64,000 bases of DNA, from the NCBI GenBank assembly GCA_973895155.1, contig OZ316892.1:27776001-27840000 (forward strand). Direction: 5' to 3'. Positions 46,019 to 59,400 of this stretch are shown here, in pieces (position 1 is the first letter of the stretch; every line of letters starts with the position of its first letter). The position numbers were made by a program, and so were the translations under genes. Source of the stretch: Marsupella aquatica. Lineage: Eukaryota > Marchantiophyta. A model generated the notes under the pieces. The model was not told the DNA's origin. It saw only the letters and a program-made list of their open reading frames with translations, and did no database searches.

Positions 46019-47680
46019 TGGAGCGTTGTGATCGGCAATTGTTGCCGGATTATGTACCTCCAAATGTATAGAGACCCACTGCTGGTGTTTTGGAGTTTTC
46101 TATCCACTTATTGACACGGGAATAGTGTCCCCATGTTATCTCCATATCTTGCATCGGAATGAAGTTAGTTATAGCAGCACATGTGTTTTTGTTACATGTG
46201 TTGGAACTGGACGGAAATCTGTACAGTATCGAGAATGTTTGGTTCCCTTCCAAAACGTATACATAGAAACTCTGTTTCGTTGGAGCTCCAAGACGCTAGT
46301 GTTTCTTTTGTCGCACATGAATCAGAGCATAGCGCAGTGCTAGAGGGCATTGATGCAATGACAGATATCCACTTAGCTGGACAAACAGGTCGAACCGAAA
46401 GTTTTTAAATGACTATTAATCTCATCAGAAGGATGTAATCAGCGTCTTATTACCCCAAGAGAGGGATTCATAATTTTGACAAACGTGGGCATTGACATCC
46501 TCGACCATTCATAATTGCTCTTTCTTCCGAGCTTTTGTACGAATAGACACTGTGCTACTTGGGAGATAATAGTACAGTAGATATCCTCGCAAAACGCATC
46601 TTCTTAATATTACTCTGCTCACGAAAATTGGCACATGATGTCCTCTTCAAGACCACATCAGGAAGACTCAAGGACTACGTCTGGCAAACATTGGTGTCTT
46701 CGGTCAAAATTTTATGAATTCAAGTCTTCGTCCTAACGATCTCAAAATTGTCAAGCTTTTAAAAGGCTTAGCTACAACCTACCGTCACAATCTCTAATGC
46801 TACAGTAGTAATCATCTCTTAGAAAAGTCCGACAGGCACTCGACATTCCGAGCTCTGAAGTAGATAGTACAGCTCACTAGGTCTCAACAGTATGAATTTG
46901 ATGAATTAAGCGAGGGTTCTATTGAACAATGAGGCTCCCGTGTATCTTTGCCTTTCTCGTACGCAGACTGGCATGACAAACAGTTCCCTCCTAATATGAT
47001 GGCAAAAATGGCAAGGCTCTCCAATGAAATTCCCTCTAGTAGCAATATTACCCAAAATTCTTCAAAAATTGGCGCGTGAGGAATTACGAACAATTGACAA
47101 TCTCTCTCAAGAACTAACCTCTGGCCAATGTGCAAAAACTCTCGGTGAATAAGTTTTGAATGGACTATTGGACAACATTTTGAGGACGCCAAGAACCAAA
47201 GCTGTAGCTTTCCCTCGTAGTCACGGCTCTATGAGCCCAGTGGAGCACATGCATGACAAAACCTTGAGCCTTCTCCATACAGAGACAATCGTACTTGGGT
47301 CTCAGCGAACGAAAGGCAGCATTTACCCGCATTTACCCAAGTGGAAAGCGTGGACCGCATAGGTTCGAAGATCGATACAATTCTGCAAGGAAATGAAGGA
47401 TGCTTTTGGTTTTTGCTACTGTGTGTAATGCTTTGCCATGCAAGCTGGACTATGTAGGGTTATGCTGCAGGAGGGCACTCCGACAATGCAGGCTATTGAA
47501 AAATGCGCTGGGTTTTGCTGCTGAATGCGATACTTTGCCATACAACGACTGAGTAGGATTATTACGTGGCAAGGTGAGCGGGAAAACATTCATTCCATAA
47601 TGTGGACTGCAAGCCAGTGAAGAATGCGTGGGGTTTAGCTGCCGAATGTGATACTTTGCCATAGAGGTGGACTGAGTGGG
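46019..47680. other. Intergenic stretch with a ~120-bp repeat reaching the dynein stop codon
   Basis: No gene is recognised between 46019 and about 47400. At about 47400-47700 three diverged units (ATGC.ATACTTTGCCATA...ACTGAGT.GG.TTA...) are spaced about 120 bp. The last runs into the final codons of the dynein heavy chain. Confidence 0.5.
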
Positions 47681-50478
47681 TTAATTTGCAAGGGCGAGCA
47701 GGAGGGCAGTCCCACGCTTGACCCAGAAGTCAGGCTCAACATTCCCACATTTCAAGGTGACAAAGAGAATGAAACTGGGCCTCTCTCTGGTACCAGTGCG
47801 AAGTGGGTAAAGGAACATGGGGCACTGGTAGAGCCCCTTCAAATTGCGCTTCTTGTTCACCACTGGCTTGAATAGAACGATAGGCATGGGCACAATCAGC
47901 TCCATATGTTTGGGTTCCTGCATAGATAATGTGTCTTTTTTAATAGAGTTCTTGTTAAAATAGAGTACTCAATCAACTAACATCTATGACTTGTACACCG
48001 ACGTCTTGGGTTCATTCCTTCGTTCACAGTGACTGAGTGACTTGGTTTACATACGTGCGCTTATATGCTGTCAAGTTTTACATGAGTGATCTTCATCAAG
48101 TTGATCCACGAATAATCTGTGTTTACGATGCAGTCTTACCCGATTCAGACTGTTTTATAAAAGCTTACGAAAACTATTGTGTATGTTAAAAGAGATGTTA
48201 ATACTACATCAATTACGTCTGTTCCATATTGTAAATGCAATAAAACCGGTTTGAGTGCATCTAGCTGTGGGAAATAAATTCAACACGGAGGACAGAGAGT
48301 ATTCATGAGAGGAGTTGTAAAGTTACACAGAGGCAGTCGTTCGCCTTGTCCCATCCTGCTCCTTCCAAGTACAAACCCTTGACATAGATGCCTTCCTTGG
48401 GATACTCTGTTATCTCCAATTCATCTTTGTAAACGCAAGTGAAATCCCACACTAGTGTGTCGATGGGGATCAAGTTCTTACGAGCTGTCGTCTGCAACAC
48501 TGCGGTGAGAAAATCAGCTGGATATGTAAAACCAGCCAACCAATAGCAGATTGGGTATGTACCTTCTATCCAAATCTTCAACTCATTTAACCTCAGCAAG
48601 AGATCTCTCGTCCATGACCCCAATGGCTTCAAACTTGGATATGCCCTGCACAACGGAGCAATTATGCAGTCGTTGCATTGAATTAATGTATACATACGTG
48701 ACTGACAACCAGTCATCATCGAAAAGCTCCTAGTTTGTGTTTGTACAATCGATGTATCCTTCTCAGCCATCCACAGTTCAAGGGACGTATTAGAAACTGA
48801 ACTCCAAGCGCTTATATTTTACACTAGCCTACCTCTGTCTTATAGTAGTGATTATGTTGGTTTGCTCTATATTTATGTTTGATGCCTAAATTAGAGACTG
48901 CTTGTTTCGCCAAACAAGTAAAGATTGCAACTTGAATTTACATAGGTACTATGGTGGTAATAGTTCGGCCAGCTGTGAGTCGGACTGAAAGCTTCTCTAT
49001 GCTACCATGCAAAGATATAGTATGTAAAGGACTAAAATGTGGAGAACTTACTTGATCCATGCCGGTGGAACCTTGCCCGCTGCGAAGGCATCAAACATGA
49101 GCGTCATATCAGAGGACATCACCAACAAGCCTTGAATACCTTTTTGTAGAGTTGCACATTGATCCCGAATTTGATTCAGCAGCATGTTATACCTCTCCAC
49201 CTCTTGAAAAAGCACAGTGTGAAGAGCAGACGGATCCCCTGATTTGTTCTTGACTAGTTCTGCATAGTTGAAGGGCTCTGGAATCTGCACCCAGTCATCC
49301 ATACCCGAAATAACATGTTTGTAACGTAATAACTAATAGATGTAAACGAGATGTAGTCATCTTTGAAATGTGGACTGGTAACCGCGGAGTACATGTTTAG
49401 ATCAATCTCATATTAGTCTTTCCTGATATTCATACCTGAGATAGTAGCTCAGAGGCTATGCCATCTACCAGTTGCTCCTTACTCACTCCTCCTTTGCCTG
49501 TAGCTTCTCCAGCCCTAAGGCTTGAGATGGTTGCAAGGATTTCTCGGCTGTCTGCAAGTTGATAAGAAATGTCAGCATTTGGATGCTGCCCGAATGCTTC
49601 AGGCCTGTCATGACTTGGCAAAGTCATAATGAACTCCTTGTGGCTGCCCAGAGTTCCATCGTCAGGGACATGATATGCCAATAACGATGACAGCTCAAAG
49701 TTGGGAGTTTCCAGAATGGCTGGACAGTAGAACTGATTCAAGTATGAGGAAAGCACTCGACGGTCGAGCTCATCAGTGACCCGTCCACCATAGTTTGCTT
49801 GTGAGATCAAGAACTTTAAAGCTTCAAATGGTGTCTCCTCATACTGATCAAGGTATGTCGTGAGCAGATCATTAGACACCTGTTGGCAGTGGGCAACACT
49901 TCAAGTTCTGGTCGGTGAATACATATTAATCTTAATGTTCCAAATTTGCTTATTAATTTGGAACATTCTTATTTTCATTCTTAATTAACCAGAATAAGGA
50001 GAAGTTTGTCGTAGATTACAGCTCTCGGAAAACTACCCTAGGGGCCTAGCATTTTGTTTTGGGTTCATGCAATAATTCGGTCACTATCTGTTTTTTGTTA
50101 TTGGTTTTGAACTTCCTTTGATTTATTTTTAGCTGTCATCTCTTGTCCTGAACTAAGTTGGAATAAGTGAGTAAAAGTCAGGATTTACGCTGTATTTTGA
50201 GATTATGGAATCATATTCATCAGCGCCGAGTCCAGGGTTTCAATTAAAATGTAAAGAAGGAAAAGCAGGACGGAAACAACAATCACCTCGAAGTCGGTGT
50301 CATTAAAGTCATAAGGTATGTTGAGTCCAAGATTCCCAAACTTCCTTCGCTCTAGAAGTACGCTATGAAAATAAGCAAGAGCAAAAAACAGTTTCTGATA
50401 TTTATCCTGTTTTTTGCACTTATAGAATGCCTCTTCTGTGACTGTAGAATACATTCTCAATAAATTGGCTCGAAGACC
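47681..50478 (-). other. Dynein: C-terminal domain
   Basis: Exons 50478-50287 ([18 protein letters not shown]), 49879-49436 ([29 protein letters not shown]), 49284-49052, 48645-48327 ([28 protein letters not shown]) and 47917-47681 ([20 protein letters not shown], ending [14 protein letters not shown]). The last junction uses TCTGT/GTAACT, phase 0, and gives the normal family ending. Stopping at the frame end near 48303 would wrongly remove the last 78 residues. Confidence 0.92.
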
Positions 50479-53400
50479 CTGCAGACAAAGAGATGAGACA
50501 AGTTACCACAAGAAAGGCTTTGAAACTTGTTACTTTCCATTGCTTCAATTGTTGGGATCCGAGTATTCCATTGGTTTGAAAAAGACATGGAACTTCTAAT
50601 TACGATGTAATCTCCTTAGGAAATGCTTACCCAAATCCAGATCACAATTGACCTTGATTTGCCATGCATGTCTTAGGCAGTCAGTCAAGTATTCAAGTAT
50701 ATTTGGTTCTAAGTGATTAGTTTTGGCTACATTTAAAAGAGCCGCACGAGGCTCACAAGTCTGATACTTATGGTTGTCTTGACCTCAAGTCACGCAGTGG
50801 GTTACAAAGATTCAACAACGCAGAGATTGAAGTCATACCTTTGGAGGCTCAGCTGTCATTTTTACACTCCTTTGGAGGATACCTATTGGAAACTTATCCG
50901 TAGGGACACTTGATAACCATAAGCGGAAGCCAGGGTTAGGCTTGCTTTTCTCAAGAGTCGAGATAATTTTCTCTAACGTGGGCAGCCAGCTAGTCATCAG
51001 TTGGCAATTTGCAAGAAATACCCATCCTCCACTCTTTGACTGCCAATCCAGGAGGATCTCAAATCAGATGTAATTATGAGATTTTTCCTTATTTTTTAAT
51101 ATGGACTAATACGTCTGAATAAACTCTTCTTTGCTTCCCCAACTGCCCTGATGCTCATTAAGGCATTTTAATCCAAGCTTTCAATCATCTTCCCGTACCT
51201 CTGCTTACAAAGCATCTCCACAGCTACGTTCGAGATTTGAGCTACTATAAATTTTTTTCTAGAAAATAGGGTAGAAAGCCAAAAAGTTTATAAATCCGAA
51301 GATTTACCACCACTTGTTATACAGATGATCTTGACCTTTTTTTTGTAGATCACATGCAACTCACCGCATCATTAATGAGCTTAATGGCTACTGGGGCTTG
51401 GCCTTGTCCAAGCGCTACCGCATGGAAATTGTTCTCCATGGACTTGACGGCTGCAAATTGCTTCAAACCAGTGGTTGGATCTACGCCTGCAATCATTTTG
51501 TTAAAGAACAGATCACATAGTCAGGAACACTCTGAACTGTGTTTCTACTGTAACTCAAAGTTTCAAAGGGATCAGCTAATCGACATTCTTCGAAATACTG
51601 AGATTATGTGTACCAGAACATGAGCATTAGAGAGAAGGTCAAGAGGGGAAGTATGCCCCTCCAGAGGGAAAAATGCAATGGGCAAAGTTGAAGTAAAAGG
51701 TGAGTGGATAAGTTACAATATCACATTCATAATTTAATTGCAATCGTCAATCTGTGGTCTTGTGGGTTACCAGCAGAAAGAATGAACAGTAGCGGACTGG
51801 AAGGAACTGAATCTCCATAAGAATCTCCAAGGTCAAGAGGGGGCGGTTCTACAAACTTCTGTCCCACAAAGTTGGAAACGAAAGTTGTACAGGCAAAAAT
51901 AATACGATCCTGAAAATCAAACCACGGAGAATGTCAAACACCCCATGCAAGAGAGCAATTATTTTCTGCGGAGTTTCCCTTTTGAGTTCAAGCTTGACGG
52001 TTCTTCGAAGCTCGCGCTTCTCATTGTGCTGTCTTGCAAACATTATTGACTGCTTCAAACATCTACAATAACGAGATGGTTGCCAATAAATATGTGTAAT
52101 AACTCACAATACGGAATGACCGTAGAAGCATCATGCGCTGCAATTCACTTAGTTTGTCTTCCCAATCTCCCGGCAGCTCACTATCCTCGGGCTCAGAACT
52201 CTTATACCAGTCGAACCATCTTCCCTGCTCACTTCTCAAGCTGTCGAGCTGATGGAATGAATTCATGCAAGATTAGGACGCAAAATCTAGTATAAAGCTC
52301 ATTGATAGTTGAGAAATCTCAAGTACCCAAAAAACCAATATAGTAAATCCCGAAGAACAATTGATTGATGATTATTTGCGTCACAAAATTGTAGACGGGA
52401 TTGGAGAAATCTCCTGGATTTCCAGAGCCTTTGTTGCTGGCAGTCACAACAGAGGAACCAATACTCACAAGAGATTCGAACGGAGGTATTTTTACAAGCT
52501 CTGTGACGTTGTCCCACATCTCCTCACTAATCCAATGAGGTGAAGGATTTGGGACTTGGGTTGTCTTGTCCATTACTACTCCCCCTTTCAGGAAAAAATT
52601 CCACTCATCGTAAGAAATTTCACCGGTCCTCAGGAGTATCTTTGCGCAAATCTGTGGGAAATCATAACCGACGTGAGACTAAGTGACTGTTTCAGACACA
52701 AGAAAATCTCCAATTGGTGTTATCTGGGTTCTCTGAAGCTTCCCCAAAATCAGACTATATTAAGGTCTGTAGAATCCAATCACTTTAAAACCCTTAATGG
52801 GCTCGGTATTTATAACAGAGTAATTACCTGAACTGACAAGAGTAGTTTGTGCTTTCCAAAGAGTCCACGGGTGGTGTACTTGTACACGGCATATGTATGA
52901 AACTCGTTGAGAGCTTTAATTCTCTCATTGATATTTTCAGATCTGCACAGACGTCTCACACGAATGCCATCTTACTCGCTAGCAACGTTTGCCCTCGCAC
53001 CTTACGTTAAGCAGACGGCGTGAATTATCGATTAGTTTCTGGTTTGGAGTCCATTTTTCTAGCGGCTCAGATGGGTAGTAATTGACACCATCAATGTCGA
53101 CTATTAGAAATCGTCAATGTCCAGTATGCGAAGCTGTTATCAAGTTCATGGCGTTCAGAAAGATGTGTTTTAACTTACTTGGATGACTTGGTGATCGAAA
53201 TAAGAAAAAGCTCCGTGTAAGCCTCCAAAGAGAACTGATACATAGGGTCAATTGCTACCAGCTCAATCAAAATGAAGTAGAGGAGTGCAGCACGTTCTGC
53301 ACATGGTTTGTAAGCTGAACTGGCAAGCTCAACCTTTTTGGCCGTTACCTCCGCAAGTTCCAGCGATTCTTTCACCTGTCCAACGGATACAATAATTCAA

Positions 53401-56400
53401 GATTCTAAAACTTGTCTGCTCACTCAAATAGATAGGCCTCGACACTGAGTTTCATGTATTCCTCGCAGGCCCAGTGATTTAAACTGTCAAGTATATGAAT
53501 GGATGTCTGAATTAGAATTTCTAGAAGTAGAATGAGTGCAACCTTTTCCCAAGTTTCTTTTGAAGTGTCCAGAGTTGCAATCAGCTCAATGTTGTCCAGC
53601 ATGTTCCCCTCAGCAGTGGCAAGCATACGTAAGATGTCATCCTCGCATTTGACTTGCATCTTCTTACCTTTGGAGACCTGGCATGTGACAATTACAAAGG
53701 TTCTTCTCATGAACCTTCAGAAATTGGAGTACATTTCTCTAGAGGGACTCCATATTTCCACATTCTTCACCACTGCTTAGACCATTGGAGAGCAAGTTCT
53801 ATTTACTTCAACAACTGCACCTCAACATGACAGTAGAAGATACAGGATCAAGAGACATTTGCATTGGTGTAGAAGGCAAAGGAAGGAAACGTCTTACAGT
53901 GACTATAAGCTCATTTCTCTGCTTGTCCAGATCCGGTCTCTCCTTTTTGACAACGAGAGTCAACAACTGGTTTTCTAAACTGGTTTCTTTCACTGCAAAA
54001 TTGATGATTGTAGTTTTTGTTGAAATCTCAGGCGGAAAATGTGGATTTGAAAGCTTCGTGGTGATGTAGAGCTTGAAATTGAAGTTGTAGTCCAGCTCTT
54101 TGTCTCCAAGTCGGATGAAGTACTGAATGTGCATGTCATTTTAACATCAGAAGATGAAACGTTAGTCAGCAAATATCTCCTCACAATTTTTAAAACATTT
54201 CCAATGTCATTATATTAGTATGAAAGCCACATAGTGGGTGGCTGGCGGTGGGCTGATCTGCCGGGGGTTGGGCCCCATTTGTTCCCTTCTTGGGTGGCCT
54301 TCGTCCTCTTGCGTGTTATTGATGGCCCCTGCGCCCTTTTTTCAAATAAAAAGGGAAAAAAAAAAGAGAAAAAAAAAGTATGAAAGCCACGATGGTAAAT
54401 TGTGATGTGAAATTTGACGCAAATTGCTTCATTGCTTTTCGAATAGGTATATTCCACTGATATTTGTGGATTCCAGTCAATGACCATTTTACTTCTTCAT
54501 TTTGTCCAGACAATGATCTTATGAAGTTCACTCCACCACTGTTGGTAAGGAATAAGAGTCTGCGGGAGTAAGTTTAGTGCTGTTTGAGGTTTACTTCTGG
54601 TGGAGAAGATACTTACATTAGCTCCTCTCTGTATGTAAGATTTTGAGAGGATGGCCTCAAGTGCAGGATCAACACTCTCATAAATATCCTGGAGCAACAC
54701 TGGCAGACCATTTTGAACTGCGTTCTCCATCACTTGCATCATTTTGTCACTCTGCTCAAAAGAAAAATGATGCGTTGATCAGAGTTTTGCGGTTGGCCCA
54801 TTATATTCTTCCATGTTCTGTAATGTATACCATCATCCAGCTAGTAGACAATTTAGGCTCTTAACTTTTCTCAATATGTGCTGATCATCTGTTTTCATGG
54901 GGACTGGATAGTTACTCAAGTGGGGCCTCTCAGAAATACAAAGTTGGATAAATGAATCCCAACCAACTCATTTAACAGCTCACCAGGACGTAGTTCATGA
55001 ACTACATGTTTGTAAACCCCTTTAGCAAGGGACAGCATGCTAGGGTCCAAATTGATCATACCTGCAAGTCAACAACTTCAATATTGCGAGTCGCCTCCAT
55101 ATTCTTGATCCATTTCTTGGCTTGCTCCTGGAAGGCATAAGATCTTTGCTATTAACTCTTGCTTATGAATTTCTTCATTGCCAATTTCCCACCGTTATTA
55201 TTTGGAGCTGTTGGCAGGAACTGCCTGAAGATCAAATAGTCTAGAACTTTTGAAAGATTTTTGTTTTGTTTTGGACTGTTTAGCATGGCCTCCACTAGCG
55301 TCCATAGTAAAAATGGGGTTGAGAAGGCGCATGCAATGGAGTTACAGCAAATGCTGCACTGAGTTATTTCTTTATAAGATGGGCACTGGTTGGGGACTCT
55401 AGTCCCTGGCCTATAAAGTTGTGTTCTAAAATATCACCTGAGGATCAATCATGAGGGGCCATCTGTCACTGCGGTTGACAAGAACACCATTTTCTGAGGA
55501 GAAACCATCGGCAGGCAACCCTTGGATATTCCATTCTCTCACATCGCCAGGATCAGCCAAGAAATCGTTAAATGAGAATGTGGCTGATGCAGGGATTTCC
55601 AATCTTTTGACCTGTAAAATGCGATTTATGGGCTCTCTGATTGTCACAACGTATATAGCATGTTTCTGAAACGTCAGGTTTTATGCTCCGAGTATTCCTG
55701 ATATCCACAATTTATTCTATTGAGCTTAATATAATTTGATTTCTCTATTCAATTCCCTCATATTCAGTTAATTTGAATTGAGTTAGATTCTCATGTCACT
55801 GATATACGTGCCAAGTAAACAGAGGGAAATAGAATTTCAGGCTCTTCGAATAAGATGAGAGCAATTAGAAGTGAGTAGATATCTACCTCAGCAATCCAGC
55901 CATCCACAAGTTCATCACGATACTCTGATGCGAAAGGTCCTGTGTACGAGAGACAGGCAGCAGCCACCAAGCAATCCCCAGGAAGCAGTTTGATGCCCTC
56001 CTCCAAGTTTACAATTGAAGCCTCCCATCTTTCTTTTTCGCCTGCCAATCCTGTAACCAATTTCTCTGCCCGAAACAATTTTGCCTGCACATATGATACA
56101 ACAAATTATTTGCAGTCGTAATGATGCTGATAGCTTTGGTGGTACTTCCTTCAATATATATATTTTCGTCCTCTCAATCCAGGAGCTAATTGAGATATTT
56201 GTTTAGGCAAGGACATACAAGTAAAAAACGTGTAGCAGATTTATAGATACCAATTTTCGTAAAACTCAAGCTGAGCAACAGCACGAATTCGAAATGTGAA
56301 CTTTTCTATATGCATAAAAGCTTGTATCGTTCAACTAGATTCAAAACAAACCAAGACATCTGGGAGATCCTATTTGAATGTTTTCACATTGAGGTCATCA

Positions 56401-59400
56401 AGTTCTGATTGAAGAGCCTCCTTTACTGCAATGGACTTGTCATACTTGTCTTTCAGTGCTTGGATTTTAGCCAAAAGCTCTGCTAGTTGGTTTCTGTCAT
56501 TGAACAAGATAAGGTTTTAAGTCAAAAGTTGTCTATGTTTATCCTCGGAGCAGCTCCATTAGATCACTAATTGACTTGAAAGGCATAATTTCTATTGATG
56601 CCAAAAAATCTCACGCTCGTCTCTTATTTGGATGTGGCCTTGGAGACCTTCCTTATTTTCATGGAAACACCACACTGCAGGCTGGAGCAGAGAATAGTAA
56701 TCTAAACGTTGAGAGAACACATGCAGAAAACGGCTTACTTGGCCTTCTGTAATGAGGCTTCTTGTTTAGCCAGGTTTTCCTGTGCAACTCTTAGTTTCGC
56801 TTTCTTTGGAGCAACCTCTTTGTTTATGTAGCCATATTGTTCCATAGCACGCACCTGCAATTGTTCATGCCATAACTGAGATGCATGTCATCTCAACTGA
56901 TTCAAACTACCCTAAGTTTGCTGACTGCCTCATCATCTTCTGAATCCATGCATGAAAAGGGAAGATTAATTTCCCCTTTGTCACCTTTTCTCGGTCCTCT
57001 CTAGAAGAGGTAAATGAGTAGCATTGGCGAGGGCAAAGGATGAGAGAGTGAATTTTTAGGGCCACGCACCCACAAGCAGAGACCCTTACAGGCACTGGAG
57101 ACTTTTCCAATTACATCCGGCTGAAACTCGGACTTCTTTGTGAATTTATTGATCTTCTTCAGAAGGGCATCGTCCTGCAATAGACAAACCACAATTCAAT
57201 GGATGACGAGCGAACAGTCAATATCTCCCGCAACTTAAATAAAGAGAGTGAGGAATTGCCTTCCAGTTGAACCTCATTGCATTAAATGCAAAATAACGCG
57301 ATCCGGATTTACATTTCGAACAATGAATCAGGTCACAGGTACCAGGTTGTACCAGTAAATCTTTGTCATAATTCATAAGGTTTGCGAGAAACTGTTGATC
57401 TCCAAGTGCAATCTTGGAGTCTAACCACTCAGTGCCCTTCTTCAGCACAGTCATAACGGCTGATAGAGTCATCTCTACCAGAGCAGGCGGCTTGGCATAT
57501 GCCTTGACTTCACTCATATCCTTCTTGGTAAGCACATTCAGAGCAGCTTCAGCAGCATTCAGTGCAGGCATTGCTTTGTCTAGATCTTGCTGGCAATCTG
57601 CAGCAATGGCATTGCAGATAATAGATTCCTTCTCTATTGCAGCAGCCTCTATTTTTACCTGCAACCAACATCAGCTGTTGAGAGGCTCGGTCCATCTCAC
57701 TTCTGGCTTGCTTGTAAACTTCTGGAAAACCTCCACAATGTTTTGTAGGAAATGTACCCAACAATTAAACTTGGAAACTATGAAGTTTTTAAGTGCTTGT
57801 ATTAATCCGTAGTATCTGGTACAGTCTGGAAGAGACGTCATAGATCGGGGATGCCCAGAGAAAGAGTGTACGGTACATTGTATATCATGGTGTTTCTTTA
57901 TGATTTTAAAGTTTTGTTTTTTAATTTAATTATTGGACATATCAAGAATAATGATTGAAGAGATCACGTCAAGAATCTGAATCTGCGCCAACTGTCATTA
58001 ATCGGCACGACTGGAACCACAATTCAACCAATGCTTTGGGGACTGGCACAACTGCTAAACACACACATCAAGCAAAGACTGAAGATGTCAATGCTAGTAA
58101 GATGGAGGATGCCTATGAAGGAGAGAGGTGACCTTCATTTCTTGGTCATCCACAATTCTCTTCTCTGTTACTATCTGCACCAGGACCTCCTCACATTCTT
58201 TCTTTGCTTGTGCAACAACTTGTTGCTTCTCTGAGCAAACTACTTGCATCTTTGCTACCTGCTCTCTTGTTTCTACCAGCTTGTTTAAACCTCCCTTAAG
58301 CTTATCAGCTGCACTGCGATTAAATATCTTCTTTTCTGCAAGCAGTTTTCGATATCTGCAGAATGGATGGCCTCAAGAATACCCTCTTTTTTAAACAATA
58401 GTGGGTGATTTCCGTTTAATGTTATTTTTTAAATTTGAATGAAGTTTGAGTCCAGCTTTTAACTGGGACATGGGCAAGTCAAAGATGTGAGGTTTCATGC
58501 TCAAGAAAGCAAGTTACAACAACATATTCTTACTAGTCTTGGTTTGGATCAGAGTTAGATAGAAGTTGCTCGAGATACCCATAACCCTTCTTCAATGGTT
58601 TAGATCAGAGAAAGCTGAACTTTTCTTTTGCTCTATTGTTATTATCAGTCACAAATTGAATTTAATGATGAAACACACCCTTTGGCAAACTCAAGATAGC
58701 TTGTGGGTGTGACATAATTCTTCCGCTTGACTTGGGCCAGCATCTTTTCTGACATTTTGAACACTGACATATGAATGGTCACAAATATTTTGCACACAGA
58801 ATTTTTGACCTCGGCAGTTCCCAAATTTTCCTCTGGTTGCATCAATCGTACAGCAACTTCTGCGAGTGCATCTTCTGGCCAGTCCAAGAACCTGTGAGGC
58901 AGTCAGACATTTGGTCCTTTTTAATTCCATCGAGACCCCTAACACCATCCATCCCTCAACATACAGAAGAAGATGTCCCTCAAAAGTTTAAACTAGTTGG
59001 ACTTCACAACTATTCCAAACCAGTCCCCACCAAGACGTTTCCAAAATGAATGGTTCTGATAAAATGTCCCGCTCATAAATGCTTAAGTTCCTATGAAATG
59101 AGGGCCAACGACAAGTCTTATGTAACCACAACTAAAATTCCTGTACTCTCCCTCGCATAGATAGATCTATGAGGTCTTAGAGTTCAACAGCATGACTTTG
59201 CAGTCAATGTATAACTTCTCACTGCCTGTCTAACATAAAACAGGTGTACAGAACCGACTTTTCTTCGTTACCAATCAATCGTTGTGCAGTTAACAAGTCC
59301 AGGAAACATCTGCAACCGCTTCTGGAATTGCTTGGAGACTGGGCTGAGGCACAAGACCACATGTAAACATTCACGAACTCGCTCGATGAAGTATAGGAAA

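Noticed and set aside
48303-48326. Stop codon at 48303 as the end of the dynein protein
   Set aside because: A GTAACT donor at 48326 and an acceptor at 47918 add an exon that gives the normal C-terminal ending of the family.
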